From assembly GCA_021442155.1 (NCBI GenBank), contig CM038222.1, positions 110,239,121 through 110,303,120 of the forward strand: a stretch of 64,000 nucleotides of DNA, given 5' to 3'. Source of the stretch: Cymbidium sinense (taxonomy: Eukaryota; Streptophyta; Magnoliopsida; Asparagales; Orchidaceae). The notes under the pieces were generated by a model. That model worked only from the letters and a program-made list of their open reading frames with translations. It made no database searches and was not told where the DNA came from. Every line of letters starts with the position of its first letter. The first letter of the stretch is position 1. This document shows, one piece after another, positions 45,560-57,160 of this stretch. The position numbers and the translations under genes were made by a program.

Positions 45560-47935
45560 GCAGAAGACTTCGCCATAACCTCTATCCTATCTTCGGACAT
45601 CGACAAGCCTTTTATTGGGCAATGCATTTCTTTCATGGATGAAGTAGGCGTGATGTCGGGATGCCAAACAAAGGGGAAAGTTTTATGGCGAAATCCCATT
45701 GTCAAGATAGTTCAGACATTATAAGAATAAGCTCGAGCAATCGATAGCTGTTACGACGCTTTTAGTTGTACATACGTTTTCTTATTTCAAATTTGTTCTT
45801 TGCATACCACAACTATAGAGTAGCTTCTAGTTTAATTGCCTACGCCGATAATATCGAAAAATTTGCTGAGTACATTTGGGCTGAGGCCATTTGGGCCTTC
45901 TTAGTGTCACAATTCAATGGCATTACAAGAAAGATACTGAAAGTGCTACGGCTACATGAGTGGCTTTGTGCCTCTTCTTATGGTATGCTCCGTTAGTTTA
46001 GTTTTACTTGATGTGAGCAATTTAACTCATACATTTTTTGTTGTAGATCCGGCGTGAGCACATTATCGATTAGTCATTATTTCCATCTCATACCAATGAT
46101 TTTGCGTTGGCCTAAAATAAAGTGATGTTGCCTTGACGATTTGGGAGGAGACCGTGCACAGAAATTAGTTATGTTCGCTCATATCAATGTAGTGATGCAT
46201 TTACATATGTTTAGGTCGTCATATCTATCTTTGGTTTAACGGTCCCTCACACTCGAGGACTTATCGAAGAGGAGACTTGGCTCATTGAATCATCCTCTCA
46301 TCCCCATGAAACTTCCATAGAACTCGACATCGCCAGCGTGTCCATATTCTCTTTGATTCCCGATATCTCTCCGATATTCTCCCCAAGCGGGGTGTCTAGC
46401 TTGCCCTCTGCTACTACCCCCCAATCGGGATCGAGAGATAAGTTATTTGGGTTTGAGGGAGTTGAGGGAAGTTGTGGCATCTACCATGCAAAGAAGGTGA
46501 GAGTTGGATGACATTCATGCGTTACGCTATGGAAGTTACCCTTGGTGAGAGAGTGCTCCCATCCCAAAGTCGCTACTGAGGAGACCACCGGGTATCTTCT
46601 CAGAGACCTTTATAGTGGGAGCCTCCTGGTGGAGTCTTGTGCCGAGAAAGAGTCGGGTCAAGGGGAGACTCCCACGAGCATACAAGCTATTGTCCCCTTC
46701 ATTGGCGCTGCACGTGGTGAAGGCACGGCAGACGAGGAAGAGGAAATTCTGTTCTCCGCTTCACCACGGCCACGCGCTAAGAGTGGTCGTCGACCGCCAT
46801 CCACCCCACTGCCGCAGTATTACGTTAATTTAATGAATAATATGATTAAATAGATGACCGGTTGTTCGCCACCCTTCACTGCAGTCGCCGCCGAGTCGCT
46901 TTCCTTTGATGAGCCATCGAGGCTATCGAAGTTGTGGAGGAGCACCACCGGTCAAGCGTAAGTTCGATGCTCAATCTTTCGATGACAATGGATATAGATT
47001 TTTACCAATTAATTTCAGCCTAAATAATTATATTACAGCCAGCCGAGGCACAGCAGGTTGTGGACTTCCCATCTAGGGATGGCATGCCTCAGCCGATGCT
47101 CGAACTCATACCGGTCGGTGCTCGCTTCCGTGACAAGTAAGTCACCGGCATCTTCCTCATATCATTCTAAGTACTGCTCATTTCTTTGCTTTAAAAATGA
47201 CTGTTCCGACAATGTGGGGAGATCGCTCAGCAATATATTATTTCAGCGAGGGACATGACCATCGATGGACGATCCGCCGATGCACACGCGTCGATATCGT
47301 TAGTCGAGAAGTACTGCCTGATTGTATGTCCCATTCCTTTACATTTCATGCTTACATTGGGTGAGTTACTCCTCCAAAATTACTAGTTCGCAATTCATTC
47401 TTGATATTCTGTATGTATGTCGTCTTATAGATGTTATCCGCATCCTTGTAGAATTATGCGCAATATGGCTTGCTAAAAGAAAGCAAGATGTATATCCAGC
47501 ATGTCACCGCAGATAGTGCATCCAGGGCTGAGCTGCTCTTACTCCCAGTTATCCATAATCGGCACTGGACACTTCTTGTCGGTAATATCAAGCTTGGCGG
47601 TGGTCATTTTACTCATTGCCAAAACCGACACATAAAGGCATTCCGCCGAAATGGTATGCACTCTTCTTGCGGTTCTCCTGGGATCACACTAATACCTTAT
47701 CCATCTTCTTGCGGATTAAATTCTAGCTCAGATATCGGCCATTATTTTGACAAACCCAGAAATGGCCGGTTGAAACGGTGATTGCCGTCCATAACAGTTG
47801 TCGACGGCATGTTCATTTGCAAATACATGGAAGCAGCTATCGAGAAGCCCACAATTAACTGGGCTCTGAACAAGGACTGGGACAAAAAATGAATAGAAGA
47901 TTTTGTTTATGCGATTTTTGCTTGGCCTCAAAAAA
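45560..47935 (+). pseudogene. captured Ulp1-like (C48) cysteine protease gene, Kaonashi type
   Basis: C48 peptidases cleave SUMO-type modifiers; the role inside MULEs is unknown. At 45766-45996 the ORF carries 'SSLIAYADNIEKFAEYIWAE' and 'AIWAFLVSQFN', the N-terminal domain typical of plant transposon-borne Ulp1 proteins, which have a D-x-x-x-F-x-x-Y-x-W-G-x-x-x-x-x-x-L pattern. After an acidic linker region (46542-46853, 'TADEEEEILFSASPRPRAKS'), 47470-47640 encodes 'ELLLLPVIHNRHWTLLVGNI', with the catalytic His in HWTL. Near 47790-47890 come 'GMFICKYMEAAIEKP' and 'TINWALNKDWDKK'. The expected Asp after F-Y and the Cys in D-C-G-M-F are both absent from the readable frames. Probable introns and frameshifts separate the blocks. 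Confidence 0.7.
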
Positions 47936-48099
47936 CAATTAAATAAAAGTTTGCACCTTTAGTTGTTTAGGTAGGGATAAAGCTTTGTTATTTCGGGTTT
48001 ATGTAGTGATAATTCCGTTGTTCCATGTAATCGACAATCTGTTTAGGCATGTTCATTTGCATGAGGTTAGACTATTTTCCGCTTTTTTTTCACTTTCTG

Positions 48100-48780
48100 A
48101 GTATGGTTGTTCATCATGGCAACTAAATCCCTAATGAGGCAATGAGGTGGTTGTTCGATGATTTTAGTAGATTTTGGTCTCTGCATATCCGCATCTTTGT
48201 ACCTCACATTCTATATCTCACTCCTCTGCATCTGCACCTCTCAACTCTCTGCGGTTTGTTTCACTTTCTTGCTTTGTTGAACATTGTAACTAAATCCCTA
48301 ATGAGGCAATGAGGTGGTCGCTCGATGAATTTTAGTAGATTGCCTCTGCACCTCTGCATATCTGCACTGCACTCTGCACTTCCTCACTGCATTTCCTCTG
48401 TGTGTTTTGTTTCACTTCGTTCGTTGTTCGTAACATTGTAACTAAATCCCTAATGAGGCAATGAGGTCGCTCGATGAATTTTAGATTTCTGGTCTCTGCA
48501 CTCACTCTATACCTGCACTGCACTCATTCCTCTACCTCTGTACTCTCGTGCGTTGTTTTGTTTCATTGCTGTTGTAACATTGTAACTAAATCTCTAATGA
48601 GGCAATGAGGGTGCTTGGTCGAATTTTAGTCTTCTCTACATCTCTGCATTTCTCCTCAGTACCTCAGTACCTCAGCACCTCTATAACTCTCGACCTCCAC
48701 TCCATTCTATACCTCTCATCATTGCACTGCACCTGCCTCTGTACCATATATTATACAGATTGCACTTTGTACCTCAGATA
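48100..48780 (+). repeat. 150-bp tandem array with CTGCACT cores (MULE middle)
   Basis: The phrase AACTAAATCCCTAATGAGGC starts at about 48121, 48288, 48440 and 48584 (the last reads TCTCTAAT). Each is followed by 'aatgaggtgg..gctcgatgaattttag' and then by a variable block of CTGCACT, ACCTCTGCA and CTCTGTAC words. The conserved part is unrelated to the 276-bp unit, yet the simple block is the same kind. Confidence 0.85.
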
Positions 48781-50040
48781 GGTACACGCTATTTTGGCAA
48801 ATTTAATAGACAATTTTTATGCAAATTAAAGATTTATTTTTTAAATAGTCAAGATTGATGATAGTAAATAATATATGTAAAATTAAAATTTAAGAGCCTC
48901 TATGTACCCACTATACTGCTTAATCATTGAATATTATATATATTGCGAGCCTTCTGCCAACATTTGAGCTCCACAATAGACTTAGAATACATATCAATTG
49001 AATATTGTGCTAATCATTGAATATATGTTCCATATGAGAGAAATGGTAAATAGTATTTTTATAAATAAATTTAATCGAGGCAAAAAATAACCTTAAATAC
49101 ATGAAATGCATCTAATTGAATGCTTCGTTTTATCTTGAGTAGAAATAAATTCAGCTTCGTGAGAAAATATGTTTAAAAAAAAACATAACAATACAATTCT
49201 TTTTGAGAAAACTGAATTCTATCTAAATATTACATACATCTAATACAATTCTTTTCTAATACGTGTTTTTTTCTAATAAATTCAACATTGTCATGTATTT
49301 TATTTTAAAAGATAATGATAAATATTAATATTTTTGAGTTGCACATGTAAATGACTGAGATTGTGTGACATGCAATGTAATTGTAAAATTTAGTCTCACA
49401 TAAAAAACGAAAAGATTAGATTTGAATGATAGCATTTCTAAAAACTCAATGGAAGAATGAAGACAAGAAGAATATATGCCAAGCATTACAATCGTATTAC
49501 AGAACGGATTAAAAAATTTAGACCTACTAAAACAAAGCAACCATAAAATCATTTTACGTAAGAAAAGGAGGCATGAACAGTTAGACCTACAAAACAATTA
49601 AATATTAAACCTCATCAAGGCTATAGAGGTAAACAATTCTTCACCAAATAACAATTCTAGACTTAAAACAACAAAAAATTGAGGACATTCTTGCGAAAAA
49701 ATTGTAGCTCACGCATTATGACTAAAACATACAAAATGAAACTAAAAAATGCCTTCTTGGATAATATCATGCATCAAAATGCTTGTAATAATATCCATCA
49801 TGAGCTTGGTATACCCTTCAAAGATGTTGGTTGACGAGGTCGAATTGAATTCGTGGAACAATATTGTAGTAATAGTACAACATCTTAGTAATTGATGAAT
49901 AATTTACATCGCCAATGTGCAATATTCTAGGCTTACTGCGAAAAGCAGGGGCATAACAGAGAGTGGAGTCGCAACCGACGATCCCGCTCTACACTCTCGG
50001 GCTTCACTTTTGTTTCTAAGACAAGAAAATATAATAAATT
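48780..50040. other. AT-rich MULE interior, no gene seen
   Basis: A long AT-rich stretch between the two convergent genes. The minus-strand ORF at 49325-49597 has no recognised motif. It may include 3' ends of both transcripts. Confidence 0.5.
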
Positions 50041-50045
50041 AAAAT

Positions 50046-51270
50046 TTACAGGAAACTAGTAAAGAATATCGAGGCAAGTATAAGTACTTGTGGATTTTTT
50101 GGATTTCTCCCAATAAGCCTTGAGCCTGTTGGAAACACCCTTTGACGCCTCTCTTGATTGGATCCTTCGATTGTCCTTATCCTGAGCTGATGATGTGGTC
50201 GCCTTCTTCTTCTTAACCGACTGTCAATCGGGAGAAATTCCTTATTACGAGTCCACTTCATCGAGATAGCTAAGAGATGCAAGCATGTAATCCTCGCCTA
50301 TCTTATTACCTGCGTCGGAGCTAATTTGATATGCATATCGACTTATATGATTCCTGAAAACAATGCCAGTCCCATCTCTGCTCTCCCCATGTACTAACCC
50401 TCTATATGAACCATCGATGTAGATGTCCCTCTTTGCTCTGGTAGACCAGCGATAAGGAGGTACTTATCCCAATGCGCACATCATTATGGCTAAGAACTCT
50501 AAGGTGTGCACAAAGTATGCCCATCATTTCAAATTTCGCAACTACAAGAAATATCCATAGTACACACATCATAGTGGACAATCCGTTTTGGATGCATTCT
50601 TCTTTTCTAAGTTCCTCACCAAGTACTCCATGGGCCTATCATCCGACGCGAAGATAATCCCCAACTCCATGCAAATTCTTCTTGAACATAGAGTAAAGCT
50701 TCCTCAGATAAAAACAAAGCCTTGTTTAAGAATTGGACTACTCTTAACAACAGGAACACCTGGATACACTTGAAGTCTTCATCATGTTCATTTCATTATG
50801 TTTCCATCACCTTCTCCAATCCCAAGAAACAACGTGAACTTGTTGGCTTCAAATACCATGACACACGCTATTTGTGGCCTCACTACGCTGAGTGGACAAC
50901 ATGCCAATACAAAATCTATCTTTGTTGAATGCGGTGGACCATTTCTGCCTAATTTTGTAAAGTTCAGATAGCCAAGCATGATCATACAGATTGCCCTCCT
51001 CTAGCATGCAAGCATCCTCAAACTCATCACATTTGCTCATGCATGCATAGAATAGCCCTTGAACTCTCTTGTTACTACTAAAGCAATGGACCTTGGAGGG
51101 GCTTTCTTTGAGATATGCCATTACAATATGACGCTGAGGCAAGATTCTCGATAGCTCGCCATACGATCTTGATCAAGAATATCACAGGATGCCTTCCACC
51201 CATCAATCAAGAAATGTCCGTAATAACCATGTGAATGACTCGATGGTCTCTTCCACAAAAAAGCTATAGT
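50046..51270 (-). pseudogene. FAR1-like MULE transposase, 5'-truncated
   Basis: The transposase excises and inserts the element. Minus-strand reading begins near 51270 with VEETIESFTWLLRTFLD and then 'VEGIL.YS', the part of the MULE domain after the first catalytic Asp. At 50849-51142 is an open stretch with 'YACMSKCDEFEDACMLEEGN', 'HAWLSELYKIRQKWSTAFNK' and 'GMLSTQRSEATNSVCHGI', very typical of FAR1/FRS proteins (S-T-Q-R-S-E-x-x-N). Near 50500 'KFEMMGILCAHLRVL' is the SWIM zinc-binding segment (C-x-H). The end at 50046-50282 is a basic Arg-rich tail. The N-terminal DNA-binding domain and first Asp are not found; upstream lies the array at 51270-51600. Confidence 0.75.
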
Positions 51271-51615
51271 ATAAATGGCCTATGCAGAGGCTGAAGCAGA
51301 TAGAGAGGGAATGAGAATGAGGTAGAGGTACAGAGGCAGAGGTATAGCTGAGTATTAGGTATAGAACGAGAAATGGGTCGATGCAGGTACGAGCATATAC
51401 AAAGGGCACCGAGGTAGAGGTACAAAAAGTACAGAGGTATAGCTGCAAGGTATAGAGGTATGTATATGGCCTACAGAGGTATAGAGCAGATGATGCAGGC
51501 ATAGAGGTACGAGGGTGAGGTATAGATGCCGAGAGAATCTCTAAAATCCCTAAACACCACATCATTGCTTGATTGGGATTTAGTTACCATGATCCGAACA
51601 ACCGTGACGAAAGTG
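51270..51615 (-). repeat. inverted copy of the 150-bp CTGCACT-type unit
   Basis: On the minus strand it reads 'ggtaactaaatccc.aatcaagcaatgatgtgg' (GGGATTTAGTT at 51575-51585 on plus) and then words such as TACCTCTATGCC and TACCTCTGTA. It is thus one unit of the 48100-48780 array type in opposite orientation. It abuts the point where the transposase frame begins, so it may be an intron or a rearrangement. The 120-residue ORF across it is a repeat translation joined to the transposase start. Confidence 0.7.
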
Positions 51616-52092
51616 AAACAAAACTAGAAAAAAATCGCCTATACTGAAAGACACTACGAGAGAGTACATATGTAAATAAGCACTACAAAATTAATCAACG
51701 AAGATTACATTTGAATATGTTTTCTCCGAACTTTACAAAAAATCATGAAAAATAAATATGAATACAGGCGAAAGATTACAACTCCTTAAAAAGATTACCG
51801 ATCCATTTTTATTTATGACATCATCAGCTATTTCCTCAACGCCTCCATTTCCGATTCATTCTCCTTCTTCATATTCTTTTCAGTAATGCTCTCGTCGCAA
51901 ATAAAAAAATCTGACACGCCTAAATGAAGATATTTTTAATTTCTCCCACATATACTCATTCCCGCTGTCGGTCGGGCGATAAACCCAAAAAAAAACGCCG
52001 TTTACGTCACTACTGGCCATTTTGGCGCACTGAGCCACGCAGCCGCGATTGGAGTCCGCGACGAAAGCCACGGCGGACTGACGTATATTTTC

Positions 52093-52094
<2 letters not shown>
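51616..52094. repeat. right subterminal region and inverted repeat of the MULE
   Basis: AT-rich to about 51940, then the GC-richer right TIR (about 51965-52094), ending GACGTATATTTTCCC. The 51880-52071 minus ORF is the TIR read through. No transposase N-terminus is recognisable in 51616-51940. Confidence 0.7.

Positions 52095-52172
<78 letters not shown>
52095..52172. repeat. (AT)n microsatellite, right side of the MULE
   Basis: A 78-bp perfect AT run directly abutting the MULE end, versus only about 11 bp on the left side. Confidence 0.98.
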
Positions 52173-52174
<2 letters not shown>

Positions 52175-54640
52175 ATTTTAGGTTATTTTGATATTTCAGA
52201 CACAACGACATAGTCTGTTTCTCGATCGGAGACTGTTTGATTCAAGTCAGCGTCGAATCGGATCAATTTTGGTTCAAAATGCACATGATCACTTTCGATC
52301 GCTCTATGTTCACCTAGATTTATTTGAATCAATCACAGATAGTCTTATTTAATAGATTTCAATATTTTGATTCTAACGACATAATCAATTTTACGAAAGG
52401 AGGTCATTTGGATGACATCGCAACTTTCCTACTCTGATATGTGCATTGCCACATTGATTACTAGATCTCTTGCTCGATCTACCATTAGATTATGCAATTT
52501 TTATATTCTGATCAACTTCAACATTCTGTACATGATGGCGAAGTCCGTTCATTGATTGGAGATCATTTTGATTGATTTCAGTGATGTATGATGCATTTCA
52601 GCTTTGATTTGTGCTCAAAAGAATCCGAAGTCGAACGAATTCATCTTATCTGCTAGATTCAACTCTTGTAGCATATATGAAGGTCAACAAATTCCCCTCA
52701 ACAAATATGATTCATGCATGAAGCAAGTCATGTTTGTTGAAAACTGGTTGACCTTTGGGTTGGCCACGGAACTTGGATCACTTCAGCTTTAATTACAATA
52801 GCTTACGGACCTTTGATTGGATTTGTCGTTAGTATGATGCCATGTTTCGGACATGCTAAATGACGGGATCGACCGATTTGTTAGAATCGACTTGTCGGAT
52901 GGATAAGAGCTCTTCCACCATATACTCTTTTCTCCAATGGGTTTGTTGAAGATCTCTTTATCTTGTGTAGTTGTAGATTTGAATTTCCTCTAACCCTAGC
53001 TTCATGCTTGCATTGTTTGATGGAGGAATTGGTTTATTTATTTTGATATTTAAAATTCCTTTTGTCCTAGATTTTATCTTAACAAACTTATTGAAGGATT
53101 GACCTGATTTGTTTATATTAACTTGTCAGGAAGTGTATGTACACCCTAAATCCTATGCTTGCTACTTTAGCGGACTCGTTAAAGGGTGAATATAGATGAC
53201 CCGGCCTTCCGGCTCATTTTTGGTCAATGTTGAGTTATTAGTCTAGTAATATGTGATTTAATAGACTGAATATGTACAGAATTCCTTTAGTTCGGCCATA
53301 GACTTTGTATAAATTATGGAATTGCTCCCTCGGTCTTATGCTTTTTTCTTTGACAAACTTGATGAGAAAATTGGCTTTGATCTGTGCTTTGTGCTCAATC
53401 AGATCATTTGAGAATAAACTTAAATATCACCTTACAGGCAAAATAAAGATTGACTTAAGGCAGCTCTGAATTGAGAGTTTCCTCAGATTGTCTTGGTCTA
53501 TCGATCAGTAAGAAATATCTCTTGGATTCTGATTGCTTCTAGTCACTAAGGTGGATTTAGTTTGAGATTGAATAGCTATCATCATTAGACTGACGAATAG
53601 GGGTTCTTTCACTACGGTCTTTTCTTACGGCTTGTTGAGTTGGAGAGCATCAGTAACTCAACTAATTATAGGCTTCTTAAGTTTGACTTTTAGAACCTAC
53701 TCGAGTCTTTAACTTAAGCTATGATGGGTTGGTGATTTGGTCATCGAATTAATGAATGGGGGTTCTTTCACTGCAGACTTTTCTTACAGCTTGTTAAGTG
53801 AGGAGAGCGTCAGTAACTCGACCATTTGTGAGCTTGTTGTGTTCAACCTTTAGAACTAATCTGTGTCCTAGACTTCAGGATATAGAGGTTGATGTTTTTC
53901 CAACTTAGTTGATTGAAGCTTCTAAAATTGGGAGTTCTTCTGACTTGATCTTCAGAATTTGGCAAATCTGGGAGATAAACTTTTGATATTTAGGGCTGTC
54001 TTTTCATTCATAAAAATATATTATTTTTGTTTCTTGCAAGATCCTGCACCTTTAATAATAATAATTATGGATATATTTAGGGATCTCAACCTAAAGCTCG
54101 ATGTCAACCTGAATATATATACAATAACGCCCCTTGTTTCACCGGAGAGGATTGAACAACCTTGATCATAAAAAAGGCTCCTATCTAATAGGAGGATTGC
54201 AGAGTTTGAACTTCTTTAATATAAATAAATGTAGCTCATTATGATCATCATGTATATTTATCTGAGGAACTCGACTTGAAGCAAGATGTCGACTCAAATA
54301 AATATATAAAAATTTCCCCTATCTTACATGGAAAATTCTAAAGCACTTCAAAAAAGCCCTAAAATAATTTAAGAAAATATATCAATATTTGAGTTGATAT
54401 ATTTAATTTTAAGAAGTTTTTAACATGTAACATTGATTTCATCTATGTATAGAGATCTAAAAATGTCCCCTATGTAACAAGAAATTTTCAGGAAAAAATT
54501 TTTCAACTTGAGTAAGTATACTTATTTAGGGATCTTGGCATGAAGCACAATGTTGACCTAAATAGATATACTAAAAAAAATATCTCGTGTCTTACAGGGA
54601 TATTTCTTTTATACCTCGAGAATGTATTTATCATGTATAA
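52173..54640 (-). other. E3 3' region with tandem repeats, no gene seen
   Basis: It lies downstream of the E3 integrase in E3 sense. No ORF has a recognisable motif. Two repeat zones are visible. At 53590-53900 the phrase 'GGGGTTCTTTCACT' followed by 'cttttcttac.gcttgtt' occurs twice, 160 bp apart. At 54060-54600 imperfect units carry 'atttagggatct.aacctaaagc..gatgtcaacct' near 54073, 54254 and 54531. This fits the variable 3' region of Tat elements. The E3 LTR itself was not identified; the MULE and microsatellite may have interrupted it. Confidence 0.55.
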
Positions 54641-55860
54641 TACTTTTTCAGGTATCGATCATTAATTGGCGGCATTGGTCTTTCATCATTTAGGTCAATG
54701 AGTTGGTATGTCCCTCCTTGATACACTTTCTCGATGACAAAAGGTCCCTCTCAATTAGGCTCAAATTTTCCACCAATTCTTCGATTAGAAATAATTGGTC
54801 TTCTCAGCACCAGACCAATTCCCCTTTTTGGAATGTTCGAGGTCACACTGTATCATCAAAAGCTTTAGACATCTCCACTCAATAAACATCTAAATTTTGA
54901 TGAGCTTACAATCTAACTTAAATAAGCGTGTTGAGTTCCTCCATTCTTAAATGAGCATTTTGATCATCAGTTAAATTATATTGGATGGCTACTCGAAGTC
55001 AAAGTAACTTAACTTCAAGTGGAAGGACCACCTTGGTTCCAAATACTAATGAATATTGAGTGGCTTTAGTCGGCATCTTGTAGGTAGTTCGATACGCCCA
55101 TAATGCCTATATCAATTTGGTATGTCATTCTCTTTTATTTTTAGTGAGGATCTTTTTGAGCAGTTTTACAAATATTATTTTGAAGGCTTCTACCAAACCA
55201 TTTTCCCTTGGATTATATATTGAAGAATATCACCAATTAATTTTGTATCGATTAATGAATCTATAAATCTTTGTACTTTTGAAAGCTGTGCCATCATCAA
55301 AAATTATTTGGCATGTCACTCCAAATCTATAGACCATATTATGCTTGAAAAAGTTGATCACTCGATCAACAATAACTTCTTTAAATGGGATAGCTTCAGC
55401 CCACTCAGAGAAATAATTAGTCGCTGCCAGGATGAAGCAGTGTCCAGCTGATGATAGTGGATCAATCGGTCCAATTACATCTGTAACCCAACATTCAAAA
55501 GGCCATGATGCTATTTTTGGGTGTAATGGGTTTGGAGGTTAGTGGATTATATTCCCATGTACTTGACATTTATGGCACCTCTTAGCATAAATGATATAGT
55601 CTCTCACCATAGATGGCCAATAATAACCCATCCTTTTGTCTTTCCTGCCATCTTGGGACCTGACTGATGTGCACCATAAAGTCCTCATAAACTTCAACCA
55701 TCACTTTTCTAGCTTCATCTGTATTTAGGCATCATAGCCACATTTGTTCAAGGGATCTACAATATGAAGTATTATTGATGAAAGCATAGCACAACATTCT
55801 CTTCTCGATTTAAGCTACCAATGATTTATTACTCGATAATTTGCCCTATGCAAAGTAGTT
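54640..55860 (-). pseudogene. E3 integrase
   Basis: From about 55640 the minus strand reads '[20 protein letters not shown]', 'CQVHGN', 'ASWPFECWVTDVIGPIDPLS', 'FILAATNYFSEWAEAIPFKE', 'YRFGVTCQIIFDDGTAF' and 'YNPRENGLVEAFKIIF'. The zinc-finger cysteines are present, and so are all three catalytic acidic positions (WVTD, F-D-D-G, N-G-x-V-E). The C-terminal end near 54750 has 'FQKGELVW'. Only scattered stops interrupt it, making this the best-preserved integrase in the window. About 55650-55860 holds the pre-integrase segment. Confidence 0.85.
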
Positions 55861-56059
55861 ACTGAAGGGTTGCCTCCAATCATGCGACTCTTCTACTATA
55901 AATGATTCTCACTACTTTTATAAAGCAATATCATGCTTAGCTCTTCTAGGTATAACTTCTTATTGATTTTGGGGAGGATGAGCAGTAACCTGTGTCACAT
56001 CTTACTGGGTCAAATTTGATAACCCTTCTAACTGTGGGGATTATAACTTTTTGGCTCTG

Positions 56060-56515
56060 GAACTCGTCTAGTAGATATCTCAATCATGACATAATTGTCA
56101 GTCGTACTTGTCATTTCTTTAGCTAACTTTGCTAAGAAATCTACTTTGTTATTCTCGGATCGAGAGACTCGTGTTAGTGTGACATTTGATATTTATTTCA
56201 TAAGCTCAAGAACTTGCTTGTGGTAAAAAGTTAACTCAAGCTTGTTGATTTTATAGATGTAAAGTACTTGATTTATAATAAGTTGAGAATCGTCAAATAT
56301 ATGCAAGTTTTGAATGCCAATAAAAATTAAGATCTGCTACCAATGCTTCATACTTAGCTTCATTATTAGTTCTTGGCTTAGTTAACTCATATGATCGTCT
56401 CATTATCCCTCTTTCTATTGTTATGAAGACAATGCTGATGCCTGCTCTTACCCTTAGGAGATTTGGAGGTTGGACATGTTTGATTGACGAGGCTCCATCA
56501 AAGTACATTTCTTAA
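56060..56515 (-). pseudogene. E3 RNase H domain
   Basis: The ORF at 56293-56508 begins 'MYFDGASSIKH' and contains GIMRRSYELTKPRTNNEAKY and 'EALVADLNF'. Continuing in another frame are 'DDSQLIINQVLYIYKINKLE' and 'RSENNKVDFLAKLAKEM'. The four acidic positions (FDG, NNEAKYE, DDSQ, KVD) are all present. One frameshift near 56290 splits the domain. The 55860-56060 stretch to its left is spacer. Confidence 0.85.
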
Positions 56516-56730
56516 ATTTATGATTTTTCTCTCTCATGAATGAACATAATTTGCTCATCAGGTAAATTTTCATTAAGAGGTGAGTCCATAGGGATGAGAT
56601 GTACAGCAAAAAAATCTACAAAGATTTTTGCCTTTACTACTTTATACGGAACATACGTGATATCAAATTATAAAAGCAACACTGCCCATCTTGCCAAGCG
56701 ACCTATCAACGTTGGTCTTTTCATCAAGTA

Positions 56731-57160
56731 CTACAGTGGATCTATCCTTGAGATGAGGGTAATTTTGTGAGATAACATATAATGACGGAGCTTTTGGACT
56801 GCAAAGATCAATGCCAAATAGTGCTTCTCTATTGGAGAGTATCTCATTTCTGCTCCTATCAACCTTCGATTGATATAAAAAGTATTCTCTTTACTTTCTT
56901 TAATATGTTGTGCCAATAATTCTCTGAGGGACTCTTCTAATGCAACTGTGTATAGAAAGAGGGGCTTTCCAGAAGTAGGTGCTACAAGGATTGGTGGATT
57001 TAATAAGTAGCTTGTAATACTATTGAAGACTTCTTGGAACTCCTTGTCCCATTTGAATGGAGCATTCTTCTTCATAACTTTGCAAATGGTTGATAGCATC
57101 CTAATAGGTTTGATATAAATCATTGGATGAATGCAAGCTATCCTTATAAAGAACAAAGCT
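56731..57160 (-). pseudogene. E3 RT-RNase H connection domain
   Basis: An open frame of 141 codons with 'KKNAPFKWDKEFQEVFNSIT', 'SYLLNPPILVAPTSGKPLFL', 'YINRRLIGAEMRYSPIEKHY', 'LALIFAVQKLRHYML' and 'ISRIDPL'. This is the standard RT-RNaseH linker domain (F-x-W-x-x-x-x-x-x-A-F-x-x-L-K, then Y-x-x-x-E-K-x-x-L-A-L). The segment 56515-56730 joins it to RNase H with broken frames. Confidence 0.85.

Larger units (their letters stand above)
43814..52094. mobile_element. Mutator-like element (Kaonashi-type MULE), 8.3 kb
   Basis: Both ends carry the perfect 15-bp inverted repeat GGGAAAATATACGTC (43814-43828 and, reversed, 52080-52094). Imperfect inner homology continues for about 130 bp, including 'gcgccaaaa', 'cgtaaacggc.ttttt' and 'ggtttatcgcc...cgacc' in matching order. 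Inside are a plus-strand Ulp1-like protease gene and a minus-strand FAR1-like transposase, a combination known for Kaonashi MULEs. Both genes are broken. Flanking DNA is (AT)n on both sides, so the 9-10-bp target duplication expected of MULEs cannot be told from the microsatellite. Confidence 0.8.

Noticed and set aside
51924..52211. Ile/Tyr repeat ORFs on both strands
   Set aside because: Translations of the (AT)n microsatellite and the MULE terminal inverted repeat.
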